A DNA stretch of 64,000 nt from Candidatus Hydrogenedentota bacterium (GTDB lineage Bacteria; Hydrogenedentota; Hydrogenedentia; Hydrogenedentales; SLHB01), in the NCBI GenBank assembly GCA_013359265.1, contig JABWCD010000014.1, positions 57,653 through 121,652 on the forward strand, in the 5' to 3' direction. Positions 46,265-54,644 of this stretch are shown piece after piece; within the stretch, counting starts at the first letter, position 1, and each line of letters begins with the position of its first letter. The notes under the pieces are model-generated. The model had not been told where the DNA came from, made no database searches, and saw nothing but the letters and a program-made list of their open reading frames with translations. Both the position numbers and the translations under genes were made by a program.

Positions 46265-47601
46265 ATGATCTCGTGAAGGCGGCCCGCCCCGTGGCCGCCT
46301 GCTTGGCTGTCTGGCAAAACCGGTACGGTGACGCCACGCACGTTTGCCAACGGCTGCTCCGCATCGATGCCCATAAGTTCGTAAACGCTTCCTATGAGGT
46401 CCTCGGGCGCTACGGGGCGGTCCGTGACCTCCTCGCCGGTGTCATTCGAGGCGCCTACTACGTGCCCACCCTTGAACCCGCCGCCCGCGACGACACTGTT
46501 GAAGCACGCGCCGAAGTGGCCTCGCCCGCCATTCCACGGCGCTTCCCATTGGACCCGCGGCGTGCGGCCGAATTCGCCGGTCCACCAGACGATGGTGCTG
46601 TCGAGCAGCCCGCGATCGGAGATGTCCTGCAACAAGGCGGCCATGCCCTTATCCATTTCGGGCAACTTGCGGCGCATGGTCTCGAAATGCCGCTTATGCG
46701 TATCCCATCCTTTGTAATTGATCGTAACGTACGGTACGCCGCGTTCGACAAGGCGTCGCGCCATCAGACACGACTGGCCAAACGTATTTCGCCCGTAAAG
46801 TTCTCGAAGCCCTTCAGGTTCGTCGGATAGATCGAACAACTTGCGCGCGTCACCGAGAATCAGGTCGTAGGCCCGTTCCTCGCACGCGTCGAACAGAAGG
46901 AATTGCCGATTCTCCGGTATGGCTTTGCCGAGCGTGTCCAGGGCATGAAGGAGTTCGCGCCTGCTCTGTTGCCGTTGCAGCGAAATCCCGTCCGCGACGA
47001 TACCTTCGACCGCGAACGGCGTACGGTTGGGGTCGCCGCCGGTCGCAAAAGGCTTGTATCGCGGGCCGAGCAGGCCCTCTTCGGAAAACCGACCCTGTAG
47101 TTCCGTCAAGATAACGTACGGCGGGATCATTCCCGAATATCCGTGGTCGTATCCTTTGAACTTCGAGACGACAGCGCCAACAGTCGGATACACAAACCGG
47201 TCGGGCATGTGCCCGGTTTGCACGCGGTAGGACGCTGTCTCATGGCTGTTCACACCATGCGTCATGCTGCGAACAACCGAATACTTGTCGGCCTGCTTTG
47301 CCAGCGAGGGAAGCAGTTCACCGATTTGAATGCCGTCGACGTTTGTCGGTATGGCCTTGTTCAGCGGGCCGCAATAGTCGTACCCCGCGCCCGGTTTGGG
47401 ATCGAACGTGTCCAAGTGGGATGGACCGCCCCACATCCAAATCTGGATGACCGATTTCGCCTTTGCCTGCCGGATGGCGGCCGTCGCTGACGCTGGCGCG
47501 GCGTGCACCCGTACAAATCCCAGGTCGAGTAACGTCAAACCCGCCGCGCCAAAGACCGCGCTGCGTAGCGCCTCTCGCCTTGTAAGCGTTCGCTCGAACA
47601 T
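46261..47601 (-). CDS. DUF1501 protein, Tat signal (sulfatase/alkaline-phosphatase-like)
   Basis: ATG at 47601 after GGAGAG gives 446 residues; TLTRREALRSAVFGAAGL is a twin-arginine signal. MWGGPSHLDTFDPKPGAG and VRSMTHGVNSHETASYRVQTGH are DUF1501 hallmarks, and WWTGEFGRTPR followed by GRGHFGACFNSVVAGGG is the conserved C-terminal part. DUF1501 belongs to the alkaline phosphatase/sulfatase-like fold. It is the middle gene of a three-gene operon, overlapping the PPC gene by four bases. Confidence 0.93.
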   Translation of the reverse strand: MFERTLTRREALRSAVFGAAGLTLLDLGFVRVHAAPASATAAIRQAKAKSVIQIWMWGGPSHLDTFDPKPGAGYDYCGPLNKAIPTNVDGIQIGELLPSLAKQADKYSVVRSMTHGVNSHETASYRVQTGHMPDRFVYPTVGAVVSKFKGYDHGYSGMIPPYVILTELQGRFSEEGLLGPRYKPFATGGDPNRTPFAVEGIVADGISLQRQQSRRELLHALDTLGKAIPENRQFLLFDACEERAYDLILGDARKLFDLSDEPEGLRELYGRNTFGQSCLMARRLVERGVPYVTINYKGWDTHKRHFETMRRKLPEMDKGMAALLQDISDRGLLDSTIVWWTGEFGRTPRVQWEAPWNGGRGHFGACFNSVVAGGGFKGGHVVGASNDTGEEVTDRPVAPEDLIGSVYELMGIDAEQPLANVRGVTVPVLPDSQAGGHGAGRLHEIM

Positions 47602-47627
47602 CGCTCTCCAAATCTCCCGGCAATTCG

Positions 47628-49196
47628 CTAATGCCTGTACATGAACTCTTTGCTGTTGATTAGCGCCCATATCAGATCGTCGGCTGCCTGCCGCGGCGCG
47701 ACTCCTTCGGCCGACGCGTATCGCCCTGCGACGGCAATTTCGTTTACCGTGGGAGGTCGCGACAATACGGCGACGTAGATCGCTCGAATCGCGTTGACAC
47801 GGTCCTTCTTCGTTGCTTCGAGCATTCGGCGAAACCGCTCGCTCCGCTCGATCCGGCGCTGTATATCGCTCGAGTTCAAGAGAAATCGGCGTTGCTCGTC
47901 AGTAGGATCGTTGCTCCGTTCGGACAGAAGTCCCGTGTCTCGGGCCGGGCGGCCGAACAATTCGAGCATTGAACTGGTAATGCTTCCATCGGCCAGGGCA
48001 ATCGTGCGTTCGGATGCCGGTACGAAACTGAACGGCTCCGGGATGGCGCTCGAGTACTCGACGGGTGTCGCCGTCAACCAACTTACGGCGTCGACAACGA
48101 CCTCGGCATCCAGGCGGCGCACGGGGTAGCACGCAAAATACCGCTCGGCGTCGGCGGCCTTGGATCGCGGAATCGGTGACTGCTGGTACGTGCTCGAGTT
48201 CAGAATCATACGAAGCAAGTGCTTAACGTCGTACTTGGCGTCCACAAATTGCCGTTCCAAGTACGCCAGCAACTCCGGATTCACCGGCGGATTATCGGGG
48301 CGGAAGTCGTCCGCGGGGTCAACGATGCCACGCCCAAAAATCCAGGCCCATACGCGATTGACGGCGTTTCGCGCAAACCAATCGTTTGCCGGCGCAGTCA
48401 ACCACGCTGCGAACGCGTGTCTTGGGTCGTCTCGCGCGGGAATTGTCGTTGCCGTCGCGTCTGGAAAAACTACACTGAGCGGGGAGGTCTGGCCTGGATC
48501 CAGAAGGACGATTTCCTCCTTCCACTCGTTCGTATTCTTGTATGCCACCCGCGAGAAGAATGCAGCCAGATTGGCGCGTTGTTCAGGGCTCCACGTATCT
48601 AGCCGGACTCCCATGAACGTTAGTGCCACGGCCGCCGCAAGCGATTCCGGTTCCCGTGATTGGACGGCGCGGTAGAAATTCACCTGAGGCACGCGAAAGT
48701 TGCTTCCGCTTGACGTGAGCAGTTCGCGTGCGAATTCGTCGTATGGCACGTTTCGATGGATTGCTTCGCGAATCCAACGGTGATACGCCTGCACGGCGTT
48801 TGGCCAAAGGTTTACCGGGAATTCCGATTTCGTTCGCAGCACGTCACACCACTTGAGCGCCCAATAGTCCGCGAATTCCTCGCGCTCCAAAAGAGATTCG
48901 ATGACGGCGGACCGCTTGTCGGGCCGGGCGTCCTGCAAAAACCCGCGGACCTCTGGCGGTTCGGGCAGCGTACCGATTACGTCGAGATACACACGCCGTA
49001 GAAACACAGTGTCGGCGCATAGATTCGCCGGTTCGATGCCGCGCGCCGTTAGCGAAGCGAGTACAAGCGCATCAAGCTCGCCGTGCGAAGCGAATGGAGT
49101 ACCGCTGTCAAAAGGACTTGGGTCGTCTGGCTGCGCATCGGCCGCGGGCGCAAAGCCGGCAAGAGCGGATAACACGAGGAACGATAGCCGTTTCAT
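47628..49196 (-). CDS. DUF1549/DUF1553-domain protein
   Basis: ATG at 49196, preceded by AGGGGG about 6 bases upstream, gives 522 residues with a signal peptide; an upstream in-frame ATG at 49211 is less likely. FLRRVYLDVIGTLPEPPEVRGFL and FADYWALKWCDVLRTKSEF are DUF1549, and NRVWAWIFGRGIVDPADDFRPDNPPVNPELL with NSSTYQQSPIPR and LSRPPTVNE are DUF1553. No c-type haem motif is fused at the N-terminus here. The pair DUF1553 + DUF1501 is characteristic of Planctomycetota/Verrucomicrobiota-like genomes. Confidence 0.93.
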   Translation of the reverse strand: MKRLSFLVLSALAGFAPAADAQPDDPSPFDSGTPFASHGELDALVLASLTARGIEPANLCADTVFLRRVYLDVIGTLPEPPEVRGFLQDARPDKRSAVIESLLEREEFADYWALKWCDVLRTKSEFPVNLWPNAVQAYHRWIREAIHRNVPYDEFARELLTSSGSNFRVPQVNFYRAVQSREPESLAAAVALTFMGVRLDTWSPEQRANLAAFFSRVAYKNTNEWKEEIVLLDPGQTSPLSVVFPDATATTIPARDDPRHAFAAWLTAPANDWFARNAVNRVWAWIFGRGIVDPADDFRPDNPPVNPELLAYLERQFVDAKYDVKHLLRMILNSSTYQQSPIPRSKAADAERYFACYPVRRLDAEVVVDAVSWLTATPVEYSSAIPEPFSFVPASERTIALADGSITSSMLELFGRPARDTGLLSERSNDPTDEQRRFLLNSSDIQRRIERSERFRRMLEATKKDRVNAIRAIYVAVLSRPPTVNEIAVAGRYASAEGVAPRQAADDLIWALINSKEFMYRH

Positions 49197-49394
49197 CCGT
49201 TTCCCCCTCATGCGCCGGCCAAGCGTCTCGTTCCCCCGAACGAGCTGCCGGAACTCGCATGGCCGCTGACTGCTGCCACATCAGTTAGAACACGGATGGG
49301 CCTGGAGAGTTCCGGACAGCGCCGGTCGAACATACCGTTGAAGTGCATGTATGAATACACGCGATAGTACGCCGTGATATACGACAAAAGCCGA

Positions 49395-49428
49395 GTCCCC
49401 CTCGTGCCCGCTTCAGCGCGAGGGGGAC
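49395..49428 (-). terminator. Rho-independent terminator of the decahaem cytochrome gene
   Basis: GTCCCCCTCG (49395-49404) pairs perfectly with CGAGGGGGAC (49419-49428); on the minus strand the stem is followed by CGGCTTTTGT. It lies about 50 bases beyond the stop of the cytochrome gene. The 280-base gap 49197-49476 holds nothing else I can recognise. Confidence 0.7.
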
Positions 49429-49476
49429 CCGTTTCTAACTACAGTCTCCCGATGGGAGGAGACGTACTGCCGGCTG

Positions 49477-51675
49477 TTACGGTGTCATCATGTGGACTTC
49501 TTCCACTGCAAACTCCGCTTCGGTTCCGTGACACACTTCGCAGGACTCTTCGCCGCCAAGCAGGTCGGAGTTCAATGCGGCATGCAGTACCGCAGCAAAG
49601 CTGTCATGGCACGAATTGCACGCCGCCGACTGCGGAAGCTTCGTCAACACGGGCTGGCCGCCATTCTCGGTAATAACCGTTGGCAGGGCTTCCGGTGCCG
49701 TCGGAAGATTGCTCGCGCCCTCCGCGTGGCAAACCGTGCACTGGCTCAAGTCGGCCGGGAACCGGACGTCGTCATAGACATGCGCCACGTTGCCGAACCC
49801 GTACGCGGTATACCCGTTTTCGAGTTCCTCGCCGCGGTGAATCGCGTGCAGCATGTCTTTCAGGTTGACGGTTTCGGGATCCGCATCGGAGCCGAGCGCC
49901 GGGTCGCGGCGTGTCTCGTCGGTTTGAAGCGTCGTGTGGCACATCAGGCAGTAGTCCACACCCACGCGCTGCTCGCCGTGCGCGCGAATCTCGCTATGGC
50001 ACTTCGTGCAGCTCTCTTCGAGCACCGACACGCGCCGCTCGACCGGGGCCTTCGCGCCCAACGTGAAGATGAAGCGCTCGTTGCCTTCGACGCCTTGCGT
50101 GACGGACGCGCCGTCATACGTGAAGGTGCGGCGCGATTGAAGCGCCATCGCAAACGTGTCTTCCGATCCGAGCGGAAGCGAACTGCCGAACGTGTAGGTG
50201 TACGCGCCGCCGCCGTTGTTCACGAACGTTCCGGTCGCGCCGGAGCCTTTGAACGTATTCTGGATACGTGTCGTGTACTCTTCGACCGGCCACGCGATCA
50301 CGCCGCTAAGCGAAATTGTCGTATCGGATTCAAGGTTGGTAATCGGCGTTCCGTCGCCGTTCATCGCGTTAAACGTGATTTGCAGCTTGGGCGCCGTATC
50401 GGCGTCGACGATGCTGTAGCCGGTAACGTCGTACTTCAACCCGGGTGCTTCTTCTCTCTCCGTTGGAAGCAAGTGCGCCTCGAAAATCGGCGCCACACCC
50501 GGCTCGGTCGGACGATGGCACGTCGAGCACAGCGAATCGTCTTCCAGCGGAACGCCGATCAAGTGCGGCTCGTATCCGTTCGGTGTCTCCGCGTCATCTC
50601 CGAACCATGTGCGGTCGTGACATGATGCACAACCCGCCATCGTCGGATTGTCGAGATGGTACGTTGCCGAACCGTCTTTTGCCGTTCCGGAGTGGCACAC
50701 TTCGCAATTGCGAATGTCCTGCGGGAATACCACGTCCGAATAGTCGTGGACGGTGTTGCCAAAACCGACGATCTGGTAGGGCGTGCCGCCTTCTACGCTC
50801 GGCAGCGCTTCGCCCATATGGATTTTGTGAATCATGACCGCCATGTCGACCGAGTTGCCGGAGTTGGCGTCGGTGCTTTGTGGCGTATGGCACATGATGC
50901 AAAGTTGAATCTCGCGGCGGATGTCGCCGTGCAGCGACAGACGCGTATGGCACTCGTTGCAGGTCTGCGTGTCGACCACGTCGCGGGTCAGTACTTCCTT
51001 GCCGCCGTCGGGCCGGAACGCCTGAATGGCATTCGCGCGATACGTCTCGCCCGTCGCGCCGAAGACCCGGCGGAATTGGCCGCCGATTTGATGGCTTGCG
51101 GCCTTGTCGTAATCCGCGGGAATCGCAGTCGCGAACTTATACCTGAATACGCCGTTGTTCTTTTGCTTCACGCCGGTCAGCGCCGCCAAATCGTACGTCG
51201 CCTGGATTTCCTCGTCCCCGCTGTCCAATACGCCATCCGGGTTTTCGACTCGAGTGTTGTAGCTGACGTACTTCATCGTGCTGCCGTTGCCGGGATCCTC
51301 GAGATAGGCGAGCAGGAACCGTACGTCGGTGAGTTCGTTCTTGCCGAGCGTCTCGCCCCGTTCGTCGGTCGCCGTGAATTCCACAATCGGACGCAGGTCT
51401 TTGGGTATCTTCACTTTGGTGATTGTGACCACGAGCCCGGGAGCGTGCCCGCTATACTGCCCTGGGTACGCCGCCTTCTCGTCCGCTTCTTCGAGAAGCG
51501 CGGCATCGACCACCCCGGTATCTACCCCGGCCTGGTCGATGACCACCTCGAAGTCCGGGACTGAACCCGCCACTTTCGTAGTGCGGGGACATCCCGTTGT
51601 CGCGAGCGCCAGGGCCAGTGCAAGCACCATCAGCGCCACACCGGCCGTTCGATTTGGGGTATAAGTTCTCAACAC
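49477..51675 (-). CDS. OmcA/MtrC-family decahaem c-type cytochrome (surface lipoprotein)
   Basis: 732 residues, starting at GTG 51675 six bases after AAAGGAGG. A lipoprotein signal ends at Cys29 (LATTGC). Ten CXXCH haem motifs occur from about residue 238 to 715: CNECH, CIMCH, CEVCH, CASCH, CSTCH, then CTKCH, CLMCH, CTVCH, CNSCH, CEVCH, in two pentahaem groups separated by a beta-domain, the layout of Shewanella OmcA/MtrC. MAVMIHKIHMGE after the second haem is a family signature. It would carry electrons to extracellular acceptors. A sigma54-like promoter precedes it. Confidence 0.94.
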   Translation of the reverse strand: MLRTYTPNRTAGVALMVLALALALATTGCPRTTKVAGSVPDFEVVIDQAGVDTGVVDAALLEEADEKAAYPGQYSGHAPGLVVTITKVKIPKDLRPIVEFTATDERGETLGKNELTDVRFLLAYLEDPGNGSTMKYVSYNTRVENPDGVLDSGDEEIQATYDLAALTGVKQKNNGVFRYKFATAIPADYDKAASHQIGGQFRRVFGATGETYRANAIQAFRPDGGKEVLTRDVVDTQTCNECHTRLSLHGDIRREIQLCIMCHTPQSTDANSGNSVDMAVMIHKIHMGEALPSVEGGTPYQIVGFGNTVHDYSDVVFPQDIRNCEVCHSGTAKDGSATYHLDNPTMAGCASCHDRTWFGDDAETPNGYEPHLIGVPLEDDSLCSTCHRPTEPGVAPIFEAHLLPTEREEAPGLKYDVTGYSIVDADTAPKLQITFNAMNGDGTPITNLESDTTISLSGVIAWPVEEYTTRIQNTFKGSGATGTFVNNGGGAYTYTFGSSLPLGSEDTFAMALQSRRTFTYDGASVTQGVEGNERFIFTLGAKAPVERRVSVLEESCTKCHSEIRAHGEQRVGVDYCLMCHTTLQTDETRRDPALGSDADPETVNLKDMLHAIHRGEELENGYTAYGFGNVAHVYDDVRFPADLSQCTVCHAEGASNLPTAPEALPTVITENGGQPVLTKLPQSAACNSCHDSFAAVLHAALNSDLLGGEESCEVCHGTEAEFAVEEVHMMTP

Positions 51676-51731
51676 GGCGACCTCCTTTCACATCAGCCCG
51701 GTGCACAATGGGCATAAGGGCATGCGAATCA

Positions 51732-51747
51732 CGCACTAATCGTGCCA
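51732..51747 (-). promoter_or_regulatory. Sigma54-like promoter of the decahaem cytochrome gene
   Basis: The minus strand reads TGGCACGATTAGTGCG; the -24 element TGGCACG is a full match and the -12 is GTGC, giving 10/12 against TGGCACGNNNNTTGCW, with the GG and GC spaced 10 bases apart. The -12 GC lies 58 bases before the GTG start. The 252-base gap 51676-51927 also contains an imperfect hairpin (51843-51891) that may end the upstream transcript. Confidence 0.6.
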
Positions 51748-51927
51748 GTTTTCACGATTTGTACTTCCACAGACTTGCCCCAATAATAGGTACTTTTCCC
51801 AAATATGTACTCTGCCCTCGATGAATAGACATCCCGCAGTGTCTTTTGCTGCGCAGGATTGTCCTAACACATCTGCGCAAAATGTAGCGCGATTGAGCAT
51901 GTTTTGACTCCGTCGCTTCTGTCGTCA

Positions 51928-53451
51928 TTAACCGGGCTGCGCGCCGGATTCCGTCTCTTCGCCGGGAGTGGCCTCCTGCCCTCCAGCCGGTTCGGACGCA
52001 GTGAGAATCCCCAGATCGGTCAGGACCTGCGGGTTCTGTTCTTCCACTGCCAGTATTGTGTGACACATCATACAGTCGTCGCTGACGATCTTCGATGCGT
52101 CTTTTGTCTTGTAGCTGCCGTCATGGCAGCGGTAGCAGCCCAGCGTGTCGAAATGCCCGATGTTGTTGATGTAGGTCCCCCAGGTGACATTCATGCCCGG
52201 GAACACGTTGCGGCTGTATATCGCCTGGGTTTCGGCGATTGCGGCGTTCACCGCGTCAGCCTTTGCCTGCAGGACATCGGGGTGATTCTCGCGGAAGTGC
52301 GATTCGATTCTTCGGGTAATCTTTTCCAGGTCGCCCTTTTCGCCTACGGCTTCCGTCAGCGCTTCGACGGCGACTTTTCGGATGTAGGGCAGGGACTTGT
52401 CAATCTTTCCATGATTCAGCGCTTTATCGACGGCATCCTTCGGCAATTCGAAGATGTGCGTGGGGCGGTTGTGACAGTCGATGCAGTCCATCGTGCGCAC
52501 TTCGGCCTTCGCGAGGTCTTCGGGGGCCGGTTCTTTTCCGTCCTTGAAAAACTCGGTGATGGAGCCATCCGGTTCCTTGACGCGGATGGACGCGATTTCC
52601 TGGCGTTGCGGATCGAGCGCCGTGTAGGTGGTCTCGCGGCGTGGATCGATGTGCCAACTGTGTATCCCGTGTTCGGAGCCGCCGCCGCCAATGTGCATCA
52701 AGAGCACGGTGTAATTGGGCGTGTTCGCTTCGTCTTCGGAGAAGTGCGTGATAACGCGCACGCGGTCGCCGGTGAACTTGTTCGGCTGATGACACTGCTC
52801 GCAGGTGTCGCGCGACGGGCGCAGGTTCTCGACCGGCGCCGCGATCGGCCGCTCGTAGGTGTTGAAGGTGACAGCGAACAATTGCCAGGCGCCGGACAAC
52901 TTCGATTTTACGAACCACGACGCGCCGGGGCCGATGTGGCACGCGGTGCATTCGACACGCGAATGCGGCGAATTCTCGTACGCCGCGAACTCCGGCTCCA
53001 TCACCGAGTGACACGCCTTGCCGCAGAATTCAACCGAATCCATGTAGACAACGCCGCTGTAACTTGTCGTGCCCAGCACAACGAAGTTCACGGCGGACAG
53101 GAACGCAATCATCAGCATCACGCGAATGGTGCGGGGGTTATTAAAATCGATTTTCGGCAGCCCAAGGTCCTTGCCCGGTCCCGACTCGACCCCGGCCTTG
53201 CGGTCACGCCGCCGCGCGATAACCGCGCCAACCGGAATCATGAGCAGTCCAAGCACAAAGAATCCCGGCATGAACAGGAAAGTAATCATGCCGATGTATG
53301 GCGCGCGAATGATCCCGACAGCCTGCGACCAAATCAGCGAGACAATGATGATGAAGCTGAACGTCGTCAGCGTGGCGCCGAAAATCGTCAGCCAGTTCCG
53401 GCCCAACAGCCAGAAGAAATACCGTAGTGCATTACCGAAAGAACTCTTCAT
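51928..53451 (-). CDS. Inner-membrane multihaem cytochrome, NapC/NirT-like quinol oxidase
   Basis: ATG at 53451 after GGGGGA gives 507 residues. Three transmembrane helices (about 20-41, 52-78, 110-130) precede a periplasmic domain with haem motifs CGKACH (C143-H148, a CX3CH variant), CTACH, CEQCH, CIDCH, CYRCH and CMMCH. The helix-anchored NapC/NirT family takes electrons from membrane quinol; the size and multiple helices recall Geobacter ImcH-type proteins, although haem number differs. It is likely the entry point of the electron-transfer chain. The C-terminus is a low-complexity acidic tail. Confidence 0.9.
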   Translation of the reverse strand: MKSSFGNALRYFFWLLGRNWLTIFGATLTTFSFIIIVSLIWSQAVGIIRAPYIGMITFLFMPGFFVLGLLMIPVGAVIARRRDRKAGVESGPGKDLGLPKIDFNNPRTIRVMLMIAFLSAVNFVVLGTTSYSGVVYMDSVEFCGKACHSVMEPEFAAYENSPHSRVECTACHIGPGASWFVKSKLSGAWQLFAVTFNTYERPIAAPVENLRPSRDTCEQCHQPNKFTGDRVRVITHFSEDEANTPNYTVLLMHIGGGGSEHGIHSWHIDPRRETTYTALDPQRQEIASIRVKEPDGSITEFFKDGKEPAPEDLAKAEVRTMDCIDCHNRPTHIFELPKDAVDKALNHGKIDKSLPYIRKVAVEALTEAVGEKGDLEKITRRIESHFRENHPDVLQAKADAVNAAIAETQAIYSRNVFPGMNVTWGTYINNIGHFDTLGCYRCHDGSYKTKDASKIVSDDCMMCHTILAVEEQNPQVLTDLGILTASEPAGGQEATPGEETESGAQPG

Positions 53452-53511
53452 GCGTCCCCCATGAAGGGCCACGGCTTCCGGGAGCCGCATTGCCCGTTCC
53501 GGTACCCACTA

Positions 53512-53527
53512 AGCAAGGGCGGTGCCG
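53512..53527 (-). promoter_or_regulatory. Sigma54-like promoter of the NapC/NirT-like cytochrome gene
   Basis: The minus strand reads CGGCACCGCCCTTGCT: GGCAC and TTGCT match, 10/12 overall, with the GG and GC 10 bases apart. The -12 GC lies 62 bases before the start codon, close to the spacing at the decahaem gene. It sits in the 340-base divergent gap 53452-53791. Confidence 0.65.
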
Positions 53528-53643
53528 TAGCCCACGGCAAAGCCTGATACTCCCGGCGCTATACGTCAAATGATGCCCGCGTATCACTCTTATAGCCCGG
53601 TTTTTGCGAAATCGCAAGGCCATCCGGCCACGGCGGGAACACA

Positions 53644-53659
53644 GGGAACAGGACTTGCT
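53644..53659 (+). promoter_or_regulatory. Possible sigma54 promoter of the lipoprotein cytochrome gene
   Basis: The plus strand reads GGGAACAGGACTTGCT, 9/12 matches with intact GG, TTGCT and 10-base spacing. It is 133 bases before the GTG start at 53792. Alternatively TTGACA at 53719 could be a sigma70 -35 box, but no convincing -10 follows. An inverted repeat CATGAAA/TTTCATG lies in the same stretch. Confidence 0.4.
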
Positions 53660-53791
53660 ACACCGGATTTGCGACGGGCCGCCCACGACCCTGTATTCGC
53701 GAACCCGGCCAGACCGGCCTTGACATGAAAGCGGTCGTGTGTTTTCATGCCTGTGCTGCGTGGGGTAGTGCGCGGCAAGAAGGGGGAACGC

Positions 53792-54598
53792 GTGAGCAGG
53801 GTTGGCAGCTTTACCCTGGCGGTGGGCGTAGCCTTTTCGTCCGTATTATTTGCCGGATGTCCGACGGGCACGCCGGGGAACATCGGCAGTGCGGCGACCT
53901 GTCTTGCCTGCCATAACGGCCGTGTCGCCGAAGACATGCGCTACCACCTGATCGGAAACCATCGCCTAATTGCGTGCGCTACCTGCCACATCGGAAGCGA
54001 AGCGCACGTGCAGGCAGGCGGCGTGGGGGGCGGGCTCATCAATCCGGCCAACTGGCCCATCGAAGAGTTGGCCGCCGTTTGTGCGCAATGTCACAGAAAA
54101 GAAGTGAAGGGCTTTCTCCAAAGCAGGCACGCCGCGGTGCGCATCGCTTGCGACCGTTGCCACGACGTGCACGCGCCCGTCCGCACGCGCGGGCCTTACG
54201 AAAACAATCTCCTTTGCCAATCCTGCCACCTGTTCGATTGGCCGACCGAGGCCGCGGTCGAAGCCCATACGAACCATCCCGTTGACCCGGCAGGTACCGG
54301 CGCGTCGCGTTGTGTCGGGTGCCACATGCCGGCGCAGACGCGTTCCGACGAACCCGGGCAGGAGGACAGGCTGCACTCCCACACGTGGATGCCCATCCCG
54401 CCGATTACCTCGGCGAACCAGGCCGCGGACGGCGAAACCGTGTTGCCCAATTCGTGCGCAGGAACAGCCGGATGTCACGATGGCAGCGTCGCGGCGGCGC
54501 CCATCTTCAACATCGACGATCCCGTGGAAATGACCGGCCTGCAAGCCTTGTACGATTTCTTCTATCCCGAAAAGGTTGGGGGCGCGAGCGGACCGTGA
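53792..54598 (+). CDS. Multihaem c-type cytochrome lipoprotein
   Basis: GTG at 53792 is preferred over the upstream in-frame ATG at 53747, because AAGGGGGAA precedes it and a compact lipoprotein signal (ending FAGC, Cys23) follows. The 268 residues carry six CXXCH motifs (CLACH, CATCH, CAQCH, CDRCH, CQSCH, CVGCH) and a further CAGTAGCH with five residues between the cysteines, which might or might not hold haem. It would be membrane-anchored on the periplasmic side and may pass electrons to the outer-membrane complex. First gene of a plus-strand run with the beta-barrel and 14-haem proteins. Confidence 0.87.
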   Translation: MSRVGSFTLAVGVAFSSVLFAGCPTGTPGNIGSAATCLACHNGRVAEDMRYHLIGNHRLIACATCHIGSEAHVQAGGVGGGLINPANWPIEELAAVCAQCHRKEVKGFLQSRHAAVRIACDRCHDVHAPVRTRGPYENNLLCQSCHLFDWPTEAAVEAHTNHPVDPAGTGASRCVGCHMPAQTRSDEPGQEDRLHSHTWMPIPPITSANQAADGETVLPNSCAGTAGCHDGSVAAAPIFNIDDPVEMTGLQALYDFFYPEKVGGASGP

Positions 54599-54644
54599 GC
54601 AACGTGCGGGGGACTATGAGCGGTTACGATGCGAGTGATGGCAT

